Source: an uncultured Collinsella sp.
GTDB taxonomy: Bacteria > Actinomycetota > Coriobacteriia > Coriobacteriales > Coriobacteriaceae
Assembly (NCBI GenBank): GCA_958423535.1
Contig: CATZRJ010000028.1
Location: 1-25,010, forward strand
Reading direction: 5' to 3'
DNA length: 25,010 nucleotides
Under the pieces are notes generated by a model that saw only the letters and a program-made list of their open reading frames with translations, was not told where the DNA came from and ran no database searches. Positions 8,401 through 14,594 of the stretch are shown here, in pieces. A program made the translations under genes and the position numbers. Numbering within the stretch: position 1 is the first letter of the stretch; every line of letters begins with the position of its first letter.

Positions 8401-8881
8401 AAGCTTAAAAGTAGCAACGCCGTCTCCATCACGCAGTTCCTTGTTAAGGAGCTTTGAGCTCAGCTCTGCCGCGTTGCGAATTTCATAATCTGATTCATTC
8501 TCTGTAGCAGGCGCGATTGCGTCTTCATCATTAGTGTCGTCTTCGGCAGGCTGCTCGGCACTTTTGGCTCCCGCGTCATCGGACGACAAGCCCGTCGCGA
8601 CAACGCCACCAGAGGTTTCGCCGTTCTCGGTCTCGTCACTATTCTGGTTTTCGGTATCCCCGTTGTTGGTGTTGCCTACAACAGTAGACTCACTTGAGGA
8701 ACCCCCCCATCACAGTTTCCTCGGTAGAAACCGCCTGACCATCGTTGGCAATGGCCTGCGAGATCGGAGGCATGACGAGCGACAGCACCAGGCTCAACAC
8801 GGAAGCTCCGCACAAAGCGCCTGCCAGTACACGGCGCGTCGCTTTATTACTCTGCTTAGATTTGTCTGAATTTGCTTTCAT
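5419..8881 (-). CDS. Large beta-helix pilus-tip adhesin, frameshifted at a G7 tract (phase-OFF or sequencing error)
   Basis: The ATG at 8881 follows GGGGAGGAG and opens a signal peptide (about 1-45), but the frame stops at 8690 just after a run of seven G (8702-8708). Removing one G joins it without any stop to the frame ending at 5419, giving 1153 residues. Corrected layout: signal peptide; Ser/Asn/Glu/Asp-rich linker (about 50-130); parallel beta-helix region rich in GGGVY, SGGxI and ITNN turns (about 290-760); two pilin isopeptide-linkage domains ending FTNKY (about 772-952) and FTNTY (about 960-1109); sorting signal LPLSG (1112-1116), membrane segment and basic tail. It is first in the operon and overlaps the next gene. 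A tip adhesin role is inferred from size, the beta-helix and position. Its base composition is more AT-rich than that of its neighbours. A separate start at 8589 (TTG) is unlikely because it would lack a secretion signal. Confidence 0.85.
7646..7699. repeat. Perfect 27-bp tandem duplication inside the adhesin
   Basis: Two identical adjacent 27-base units (7646-7672 and 7673-7699) encode SGKVTSGVI-like nine-residue repeats in the beta-helix region. The duplication is in frame and unmutated, so it looks recent. It may change the number of beta-helix turns. Confidence 0.9.
8702..8708. repeat. Homopolymer C7/G7 tract that breaks the adhesin frame
   Basis: Seven C on plus (G on the coding strand) lie just after the signal-peptide part of the adhesin gene. 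With seven the frame ends at TGA after GGFLK. With six it reads GGSSSESTVVG and continues to the LPLSG end. This is the classical layout of slipped-strand phase variation, though G7 is short for it. Confidence 0.85.
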
Positions 8882-8926
8882 CGATGTCTCCTCCCCAAGA
8901 GACCGCGATCTTGCTCTTTCACTATC

Positions 8927-8961
8927 AAACGTATCTGCGCAATCTGTAATTGCGCACGTTT
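8927..8961. promoter_or_regulatory. Palindrome at the adhesin transcription start
   Basis: TGCGCAAT (8936-8943) and ATTGCGCA (8949-8956) pair around CTGTA, flanked by a further pairing AAACG (8927-8931) with CGTTT (8957-8961). It lies immediately downstream of the candidate -10 box, so it could be an operator or a hairpin in the 5' untranslated region of the pilus transcript. Confidence 0.5.
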
Positions 8962-8970
8962 AGTGTACAT

Positions 8971-9000
8971 ATTGTAACGATTGTTTAGACATCTGAGCAA
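8971..9000 (-). promoter_or_regulatory. Candidate promoter of the pilus operon
   Basis: On minus, TACAAT (8971-8976) is preceded at 18 bases by TTGCTC (8995-9000). The expected start near 8964 would give an untranslated leader of about 80 bases ending in a strong GGGGAGGAG site. The -10 is good and the -35 is weak. Confidence 0.45.
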
Positions 9001-9168
9001 CAAAACCGACATTTTTGTAGCGGATTCTCAATTCTCTTGACATTTGCTCAGATTTACCTTCGTTTATTCGCTATCTATTATTTGCTTCTACTGGTAATTT
9101 AGCTGCACATCATTTTTTAATGGCATTAGATTTATTTGCACAAATTTTTGCTCAAGAGCAGACATCCC

Positions 9169-9195
9169 GCTCACGGTCGAAAATCGACCGTGAGC
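9169..9195. other. Perfect 12-bp hairpin with AAA loop
   Basis: GCTCACGGTCGA and TCGACCGTGAGC pair perfectly across AAA. Neither strand has a T-run after it, so it is not a standard terminator. It stands alone more than 200 bases upstream of the adhesin start. It could be a protein-binding site or another small hairpin element. Confidence 0.55.
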
Positions 9196-9359
9196 AGTAG
9201 GTCATTAACCGGAAGGAATATCCTTCCAAACTGATGAGAATATCTTTAACCCATCGGTGGTTAGAGCGCGATGTTCGGACAAAGTTATTTGTATTTTCGC
9301 GCAGATTTTCGGTATCAATTCACCTAAATCGCCTGAGCGTCTAATTGCAATCAAGCGGT

Positions 9360-9390
9360 CACCACAAAGGTACCTGCCCCCTTTGTGGTG
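9360..9390. repeat. 31-nt hairpin repeat, CACCACAA type, copy 2
   Basis: CACCACAAAGG and CCTTTGTGGTG arms with a CTGCCCCC loop core. It lies 15 bases beyond the stop of the HAD phosphatase gene. No T-run follows on minus. Confidence 0.85.
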
Positions 9391-9404
9391 GCTCTCCCCC
9401 GGCG

Positions 9405-10226
9405 CTACAGCAGATGCTCCTCGATAAAGATCGCGATGCCGTCTTTGTCGTTGCTCGCGGTTACAAAGCCGGCGGCGGCACGGGTGGCGTCGCTGCCATT
9501 TGCCATGGCCACGCCCACGCCGGCGTCGGCCACCATGCAGGTGTCGTTGTCCGCATCGCCAAACACGCAGATGTTCTGGAGCTCCATGTCGTTGAGCTCC
9601 GCCACGCGCACAAGACCGCGCGTCTTGGACACGCGCGGATCCATGAACTCGTAGAGCCGCTGCGTGGTTTGCAGAGCCGCCGCCTTAACAGTGTCATCGG
9701 CAAACGTCGACGCCCGCTCAATCACCCGCGGCATCACCTCGGGCGCCATGGTAAACATCACCTTGGGCTGCGGCTCGCGCAAGAACTCGGCAAAATCGAC
9801 CACCTTGTAGGGCACGCCGTCGACGCGCGACAGGTGCTCGACGCACGCGTTGCTCTCGGGCACGTAGAACACGCCGTCTCGGGGGCAGACGGGCGTTGCC
9901 GGAAGGTCCGCCATGTGCTCGCAGATGCGCGCGATGGTCTCGCCCGGCAGCGGATAGCTCAGCTCGTTGATGTCGTGCGCGCGGTCGATGACCTCGGCGC
10001 CACCGCAGCCCACGATCACGTCTACCAGGCCTTCGATGCCCCAGAGCTCGTACATGGCCTCGGTCGCGTGGGCGTCGCGCCCGGTGCACAGGCCAAAGAG
10101 CACGCCGCGCTCGCGCAGGGCGCGGATCGCCGCCACGGTGCGCGGGGACACCGTGTGCTGGCTCGTGAGCAGCGTGCCGTCGATATCGCAGAACACGGCT
10201 TTGATGTGACTGAAGGTGGTGTCCAT
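9405..10226 (-). CDS. Cof-type HAD-superfamily phosphatase
   Basis: A 273-residue soluble hydrolase of the Cof/YidA group, which dephosphorylates sugar phosphates, nucleotides or related metabolites; the substrate cannot be told from sequence. Motif I is DIDGTLL (nucleophile D14, acid D16), motif II includes the TGRD at 48-51, motif III Lys is K201 (SKTRG), and motif IV is GDADND (223-228). The large C2B-type cap lies between motifs II and III. The ATG at 10226 begins MDTTFSHIK and directly precedes the DxD motif; its AGAAAGG site is only moderate. A weak dyad with arms like TGGTGTA and TATACCA lies at 10272-10290 upstream. It stands alone between hairpin repeats. Confidence 0.9.
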   Translation of the reverse strand: MDTTFSHIKAVFCDIDGTLLTSQHTVSPRTVAAIRALRERGVLFGLCTGRDAHATEAMYELWGIEGLVDVIVGCGGAEVIDRAHDINELSYPLPGETIARICEHMADLPATPVCPRDGVFYVPESNACVEHLSRVDGVPYKVVDFAEFLREPQPKVMFTMAPEVMPRVIERASTFADDTVKAAALQTTQRLYEFMDPRVSKTRGLVRVAELNDMELQNICVFGDADNDTCMVADAGVGVAMANGSDATRAAAGFVTASNDKDGIAIFIEEHLL

Positions 10227-10321
10227 GGGGGCCTTTCTGGGTAGCGCGTCGGTGCTGAATGTGATCGGAAATGGTGTACATGGTATACCAAGGCACAGGC
10301 GCGGCCCCTCAAAGCAAAAAC

Positions 10322-10352
10322 CACCACAAAGGTGCCTGGCCCCTTTGTGGTG
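10322..10352. repeat. 31-nt hairpin repeat, CACCACAA type, copy 3
   Basis: Arms as in copy 2, with a CTGGCCCC loop core. On minus it is followed by TTTTTGCTTTG, so this copy has the form of an intrinsic terminator and could end transcription from the MFS gene (stop at 10449). The flank CAAAGCAAAAA is shared with copy 4 at 11905, so the repeated unit includes the T-tract. Confidence 0.85.
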
Positions 10353-10384
10353 GCCGGACCCGCAGGGTGGCCTGGCCGGAGCGC

Positions 10385-10449
10385 AAACCATCACAACATT
10401 CGACGTTATTCGGCAAAATCGCGATTTTCATCGAATGTTGTGATGGTTT
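10385..10449. repeat. 65-nt hairpin repeat, subfamily A, copy 2
   Basis: The 19-nt arms are identical to those at 215-279; the centre differs at a few positions (GTTATTCGG, ATCGCGA). Its last base is the last base of the TAA stop codon of the MFS gene, so the hairpin abuts and partly forms the gene end. Confidence 0.9.
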
Positions 10450-11729
10450 TACTGCCTTGTGGCACGATCAAAATGCCGGCGGCCAAACAGCAGCAACGCC
10501 ACGGGAACCGCCGTCACGACCATACCCGCCCCTACGAGCGTCTGCTGCACACCAAACGTTGCCGCCAACCAAGGGGCAATCGCCAGCGGGGCCACGCCGG
10601 CGAACATATTGCCAAAGCCCATGACCGAGCTGACGCGACCGAGCTGCTCGAGCGGAGCCGTCGTTTGCACGATAGTGTTGTGGAGCGGGTTGACGACGCC
10701 CCAGGCCACGCCCAGGACAATCTGGCCGATAAGGGCCACGCCCACGTACGGTGTCCCCACATAAATCAGACTTCCCACGCCCACGGACATGAGTGCCACA
10801 AGCAGCGTTTTGAGGCTGACGAAGCGCGGCGGCAAGCGGAGCGCGACCACGGCGCCCAGCACCGCACCCACACCGCTGGCCGACGAGAGCCAGCCCATCC
10901 ATTCGACACCGACGTGCAGGACATCGCGATAGAAGAACGACTCCAGTGGATCGAAGGCACCGTAGCCAAAGTTCGAGAGGAAGATGATGCAGAACAGCAA
11001 GGCGAGGATACTGTTGGTGAAGACTGTCTTGATGCTTGTCGCGAAGGTGACGCGGGCGAACGTGCTGGGGTTGGAGCTTTGTCCCGCACGCTCCACTTCC
11101 TCTGCCGAATCGGTATCCGCATGCCCGGCGACATGACTGGTCTGCGGCCTAAAGCCCCAACCGGCGACGAGCGCCAGTACGGTAAAGATCATCATGAGCA
11201 CGAACACCGCGCGTGACGATGCAGCCGCCGCGACAAAGCCGCCCAGTGTGGGGCCAACGATAATGCTCACGTTGGAGAACATGGTTATGGCGGAGTTGAT
11301 GTCTTTGAGCTCGACGGGGTCGTCGGTGAGGTAGGCCGGATAGGACGTGGCGATGGGTTGGGCGAATCCCATCACAAAGCCCAGAAACACCGCGCCGAGT
11401 AGGACGACGCCGGTCGCGCCACCAAAGGCGATGATTGCCGTGCCAGTTGCGAGAGCGCCGATGATGCTCAGCAAGAAATGGCGGCGCGGACCCCAGGCGT
11501 CGAGCGCCGCACCGCCCGCAAAGGATCCCAAGATCACGAATACGTTCATAAAGAGGACAGCCAGCGATGTCGCCACAACCGAGGCATCGTCTGCATAGGT
11601 GAGCGTTCCGATGACGCCGATAAAGTAGCTGGTCTGAAAACCGGTGTAGATGAGAAAGCGCATCGCCACCAGGCGCTTGGCCTGCACGGATAGCGATGGT
11701 TGGGGCTTTGAGAAAAGAGAGACGAGCAT
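10449..11729 (-). CDS. Major facilitator superfamily transporter
   Basis: A 426-residue polytopic membrane protein with about 12 hydrophobic segments in two halves joined by a hydrophilic loop of about 35 residues (HVAGHADTDSAEEVERAGQ region). The typical MFS loop after segment 2 is present as a GGAALDAWGPRRHFL stretch. This fits a proton-driven exporter of the DHA/enterobactin-exporter-like groups, but the substrate is unknown. The start is the ATG at 11729, just after AAGGAG; upstream in-frame ATGs lie inside the leader. The stop TAA overlaps the end of a 65-nt hairpin repeat. A promoter embedded in a long inverted repeat lies about 130 bases upstream, with a foldable leader between, so expression is probably regulated. 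Confidence 0.88.
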   Translation of the reverse strand: MLVSLFSKPQPSLSVQAKRLVAMRFLIYTGFQTSYFIGVIGTLTYADDASVVATSLAVLFMNVFVILGSFAGGAALDAWGPRRHFLLSIIGALATGTAIIAFGGATGVVLLGAVFLGFVMGFAQPIATSYPAYLTDDPVELKDINSAITMFSNVSIIVGPTLGGFVAAAASSRAVFVLMMIFTVLALVAGWGFRPQTSHVAGHADTDSAEEVERAGQSSNPSTFARVTFATSIKTVFTNSILALLFCIIFLSNFGYGAFDPLESFFYRDVLHVGVEWMGWLSSASGVGAVLGAVVALRLPPRFVSLKTLLVALMSVGVGSLIYVGTPYVGVALIGQIVLGVAWGVVNPLHNTIVQTTAPLEQLGRVSSVMGFGNMFAGVAPLAIAPWLAATFGVQQTLVGAGMVVTAVPVALLLFGRRHFDRATRQ

Positions 11730-11740
11730 AGAGACTCCTT

Positions 11741-11806
11741 GTTTCACACGAATGCGGACAGCGGGCATTCGCCACCGTCTGTCAAATCAATCTATCCGCA
11801 TGAAAC
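11741..11806 (-). promoter_or_regulatory. Foldable 5' leader before the MFS ribosome-binding site
   Basis: GTTTCA (11741-11746) and TGCGG (11753-11757) on plus can pair with TGAAAC (11801-11806) and CCGCA (11796-11800), with a smaller GACAG/CTGTC stem inside. On the transcript the base of this stem abuts the AAGGAG site. It may control translation. No known riboswitch was recognised. Confidence 0.3.
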
Positions 11807-11858
11807 ATTAAGGACGCATCAGGCCCCTTCTCTCCGTTTTTCGCCCGTCATGAACTAC

Positions 11859-11895
11859 TTGGTAGATTGTAAGGCATGTCCCAAGAATCTACCAA
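11859..11895 (-). promoter_or_regulatory. MFS promoter inside a 10-bp inverted repeat
   Basis: TTGGTAGATT (11859-11868) and AATCTACCAA (11886-11895) are perfect inverted repeats 17 bases apart. On minus a TTGGTA -35 (11890-11895) and a TACAAT -10 (11866-11871) with an 18-base spacer fall exactly on the two half-sites. This is the geometry of a repressor operator covering a promoter. The regulator is not identifiable. Confidence 0.55.
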
Positions 11896-11904
11896 AGCAA
11901 AAAC

Positions 11905-11935
11905 CACCACAAAGGTGTCTGGCCCCTTTGTGGTG
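11905..11935. repeat. 31-nt hairpin repeat, CACCACAA type, copy 4 (terminator-like)
   Basis: Same arms as copies 2 and 3, with a CTGGCCCC loop core. On minus the stem is followed by TTTTTGCTTTGG, so it can act as an intrinsic terminator for the moaA-moaCB operon, which ends at 11995. The flanking CAAAGCAAAAA is shared with copy 3. Confidence 0.85.
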
Positions 11936-11955
11936 GAAATGGCGTTTGCCCAGAT

Positions 11956-11996
11956 AAAACCTGCCAAAACAAACCTGTCCCTTTTTGGCTGGTTTT
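11956..11996. repeat. 41-nt hairpin related to the 31-nt type
   Basis: AAAACC-T-GCCAAAA pairs with TTTTGGC-T-GGTTTT (one T-T mismatch) around a loop with ACCTGTCCC, the same core as the 31-nt repeats. It overlaps the TAA stop of the moaC-mobB gene (11997-11995), which is built from the outer TAAAACC arm. It was seen once in this window. Confidence 0.7.
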
Positions 11997-13299
11997 AGGC
12001 CAGATGGTCTTGGATAAGGTCGCAGATGGCTCGGGCGTCGTTGATGTTGATGGCTCGGGTCGCAAAGCCGGCGTCGAAGGCCTGACGCGCCAGGGCCTCA
12101 TTGCAGGCAAGGGCCAGCGTGTGGCCATCGACCAGGTCGAGCGAGCTCTTGCCGCGCAGACGGTCGACACCGGAGCGCGCGACCACGATATTGTCAAAGC
12201 CCTCGGTCTTGTAGCCCTCGATGATCACCACGTCGACATCGTTGTAACGCGACAGCAGCTCGCGAGCGGGCATCTCGTCCTCCTCGCGCGTGTCGGCGTA
12301 CTCCGCCCAGCGCGTGGCGCAGATGAGACCCACGTGCTTGGATCCGGCCTGGTGATGGCGCCAGGTGTCCTTAGCGGGCACGTCGATATCAAAGCCATGG
12401 TGCCCATGATGCTTGAGCGAACCCACGCGCAGACCGCGGCGGGTGAGCTCGGCGATAACCTTCTCGACGAGTGTGGTCTTGCCCGAATTTTGGTAGCCGA
12501 TAAACGCGATCGCGGGGACGGCCGGGGCCGGAACTGCGGGCGCGATGGCAACGGGTGCGCTCGCGGGCGCGGCACCGTCAGCGGCCACGGCCTCAACAGC
12601 AGCGGCCTGACGCTCTGCACGATCCCACACGCCCGAGCGGCCACCCTCCTTGTGCAACAGGCGCACGTCGACGATCTCCATGCCGCGATCGATGGCTTTG
12701 CACATGTCGTAGATCGTAAGGCATGCAGTGCTCGCTCCGGTCAGGGCCTCCATCTCGATACCCGTCTTGCCCGTCACGCCCGCCGTAACCAGTACGTGAA
12801 AGCCAACCTGCCCGTCCGTGCGCGCCGGTGCCCAGCCCTCGGGCACGTCCTCAGCCGGCGTCCCCGCCGGAGCGATGGGCGCAATATCGCACTTGCTCTT
12901 GGTAATGAGCAACGGATGGCACATGGGAATGATGTCGCTCGTGCGCTTGATGGCCATGATGCCCGCCACGCGTGCGCAGGCAAGCACGTCGCCCTTTTTG
13001 GCGCGGTCCTGCAGCACCATGGCCTGCGTCTCGGGATGCATGAGGATGGTACCCTCGGCGATGGCAATGCGATGGGTCTCGGCCTTGTCGGACACGTCGA
13101 CCATGCGTACCTCGCCCTTGGCGTCCACGTGCGTCAGCTCGTCGCGACGGGCGTCGCGGGCGGGCTCGGTGGCAGCGCTGGCAGTCGGCTGCGCGGACGC
13201 GTCGGCGTTGCCAGCATTCGCCGCAGCCGTGACTTTGTGGGCAGACATCGCGGCCCTGCGAGCGGCCTTGGTGGCATCGGCGTACCTGCTCTTGGCCAT
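11995..13299 (-). CDS. moaC-mobB: MoaC-MobB fusion for molybdenum cofactor synthesis
   Basis: A 434-residue two-domain protein. After an Ala-rich N-terminal tail (1-52), residues about 53-224 are MoaC, which with MoaA makes cyclic pyranopterin monophosphate from GTP. LTHVDAKGEVRMVDV, MCHPL (H128) and DMCKAIDRG (D198, K201) mark the active site. An Ala/Pro linker (about 225-262) leads to a MobB-type GTP-binding domain (263-434) with Walker A GYQNSGKT (268-275), IIEGYK and a His-rich loop around 297-301; MobB assists guanylation of the cofactor. The ATG at 13299 follows GGAGG with 8-base spacing. That site overlaps the last codons of moaA, and the genes are 4 bases apart, so translation is probably coupled. 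The stop lies within a hairpin repeat. Confidence 0.93.
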   Translation of the reverse strand: MAKSRYADATKAARRAAMSAHKVTAAANAGNADASAQPTASAATEPARDARRDELTHVDAKGEVRMVDVSDKAETHRIAIAEGTILMHPETQAMVLQDRAKKGDVLACARVAGIMAIKRTSDIIPMCHPLLITKSKCDIAPIAPAGTPAEDVPEGWAPARTDGQVGFHVLVTAGVTGKTGIEMEALTGASTACLTIYDMCKAIDRGMEIVDVRLLHKEGGRSGVWDRAERQAAAVEAVAADGAAPASAPVAIAPAVPAPAVPAIAFIGYQNSGKTTLVEKVIAELTRRGLRVGSLKHHGHHGFDIDVPAKDTWRHHQAGSKHVGLICATRWAEYADTREEDEMPARELLSRYNDVDVVIIEGYKTEGFDNIVVARSGVDRLRGKSSLDLVDGHTLALACNEALARQAFDAGFATRAININDARAICDLIQDHLA

Positions 13300-13303
13300 A
13301 TGA

Positions 13304-14359
13304 TCATCCTCCGATTTGGGACATAAATCGTTGCGTGCCCTCAATTATCGCGTGTTCCTGCGGTTTGTGGGCCACGGCATCGCGCCAAATCGAAAGTACC
13401 TGCATATCATCACCACGGCGCAGCGCCTCACGCACCGAATACTCGGCATCGCTAAACAGGCACGGACGCACGTTGCCATCAGCCGTCAGGCGCAGACGGT
13501 TGCAATTCGCACAAAAATGGTTGGACATGGCGCTGATAAAGCCGACCGTTCCCGCCGCGCCCGGAAAGTGCCAGTAGCGCGCGGGGCCCGCGCCGGCAGG
13601 AGCGTCGTTGATGTCGAGCGGCTCAAGCTCGCCCAGTCCCGCCGCGGTGGCCCCGGCATTGATGCGCGCCCGCAGCTCGTCGCTCGGCACGGTATCGCTC
13701 GCGTCCCACAGCTCGGGATTGAACGCGGGCGCATGCGGATCCACGGCGCAATGCGAGCTCGTGTGCTCGTCTCCGATGGGCATATATTCGATAAAGCGCA
13801 GATGGATGGGGCGGTCGAGCGTGAGCCGCGCGAGGGCCGCCACATCCTGGTTGAGCCGACGCACTACAACGCAGTTGACCTTAACGGGCTCAAAGCCCCA
13901 AGCCAGCGCCGCGTCGATGCCAGCCATGGTCTGCTCGAGTCGACCTAGACGCGTGATCTTTCCAAACAGCAAGGGGTCGAGCGTATCGAGGGAGATGTTG
14001 ACGCGGTCAAGCCCGACATCTTTGAGCTGCGGTGCCAGCTTGGGCAGCAGGGCACCATTGGTGGTAAGTGAGATGTCCTTGATCTGCGGAATCGCGCGAA
14101 TGTCGCGAATGAGCGGGATGATGCGGCGGCTGACCAGCGGCTCGCCACCCGTCAGGCGCACGCGGCGAATGCCCTCCCCCGCCACCAAGCGCACAAAGCG
14201 GGTTATTTCCTCGGCACTGAGCAGCTCGTCGTGCGCGCGGGGTGCCACGCCAACGGCCGGCATGCAGTAAATACAGCGGAAATTGCACTTGTCGGTAACG
14301 GCAATGCGCAGGTAGTTGATATCGCGGCCAAAGCCGTCATGTTGCACGCGCCCGTCCAC
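13304..14359 (-). CDS. moaA: GTP 3',8-cyclase MoaA (radical SAM)
   Basis: A 351-residue radical S-adenosylmethionine enzyme that rearranges GTP in the first step of molybdenum cofactor synthesis. The N-terminal 4Fe-4S motif is C25, C29, C32 (CNFRCIYC). TGGEPLV marks the SAM site, and the C-terminal cluster that binds GTP uses C283, C286 and C300 (CANCNRLRL to VRPC). The protein ends in the conserved Gly-Gly. The start is GTG at 14359, after GGGGAGG. The next gene supplies MoaC and MobB. The other moa/moe genes are not in the window. Confidence 0.97.
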   Translation of the reverse strand: MDGRVQHDGFGRDINYLRIAVTDKCNFRCIYCMPAVGVAPRAHDELLSAEEITRFVRLVAGEGIRRVRLTGGEPLVSRRIIPLIRDIRAIPQIKDISLTTNGALLPKLAPQLKDVGLDRVNISLDTLDPLLFGKITRLGRLEQTMAGIDAALAWGFEPVKVNCVVVRRLNQDVAALARLTLDRPIHLRFIEYMPIGDEHTSSHCAVDPHAPAFNPELWDASDTVPSDELRARINAGATAAGLGELEPLDINDAPAGAGPARYWHFPGAAGTVGFISAMSNHFCANCNRLRLTADGNVRPCLFSDAEYSVREALRRGDDMQVLSIWRDAVAHKPQEHAIIEGTQRFMSQIGG

Positions 14360-14385
14360 GCAGTCCTCCCCTCGTGCAGCGATTT

Positions 14386-14427
14386 ATTCTTCGGGAAACA
14401 TAATACCCCACGGGAAGAATGGGTCGA
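14386..14427 (-). promoter_or_regulatory. moaA promoter centred in a dyad
   Basis: On minus, TATTAT (14400-14405) with TCGACC 16 bases upstream (14422-14427) forms a plausible promoter about 40 bases before the GTG. ATTCTTC (14386-14392) and GAAGAAT (14414-14420) form an inverted repeat centred exactly on the -10 box. It could be an operator. It does not look like the E. coli ModE site. Confidence 0.45.
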
Positions 14428-14491
14428 CATGCGTACGACAGGACAGGTCGCTTCGAGCACAACGGACTTCCCAAGCCCATCCTCAACATCC

Positions 14492-14556
14492 AAACCGTCC
14501 CAAAAATCGATGATTTTCTTCAATATCGAGAAAAGCATCGATTATTGAGACGGTTT
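14492..14556. repeat. 65-nt hairpin repeat, subfamily B, copy 1
   Basis: The outer arms AAACCGTC and GACGGTTT and inner AATCGATG and CATCGATT pair around TTCAATATC. It aligns without gaps to subfamily A at 215-279. It lies 38 bases beyond the stop of the nuclease-like gene. One extra mismatch (C against A) is present compared with copy 2. Confidence 0.9.
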
Positions 14557-14594
14557 GCCTGCTCACAATGCCCCGCAGAAGGGTCAGAACGCCC

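Larger units (their letters stand above)
8882..9404. other. AT-rich intergenic regulatory region upstream of the adhesin
   Basis: No gene is supported in these 523 bases. It holds the candidate adhesin promoter (8971-9000), a palindrome just downstream of it (8927-8961), a perfect 12-bp hairpin (9169-9195), a smaller one with arms GGAAGGA and TCCTTCC (9211-9227), and a 31-nt hairpin repeat (9360-9390) near the end of the HAD phosphatase gene. The stretch 9000-9160 is strikingly AT-rich for this genome. Confidence 0.6.

Noticed and set aside
5419..8589. Adhesin annotated as an independent gene from the TTG at 8589
   Set aside because: It would lack a signal peptide although it ends in a sortase signal, has no clear ribosome-binding site, and the open frame continues upstream to the poly-G tract.
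9169..9195. Intrinsic terminator
   Set aside because: The stem is perfect, but neither strand has a T-run after it and no gene ends nearby.
10322..11935. CRISPR array from repeated CACCACAA units
   Set aside because: The units are hundreds to thousands of bases apart with genes between them, there are no regular spacers, and no cas genes are visible.
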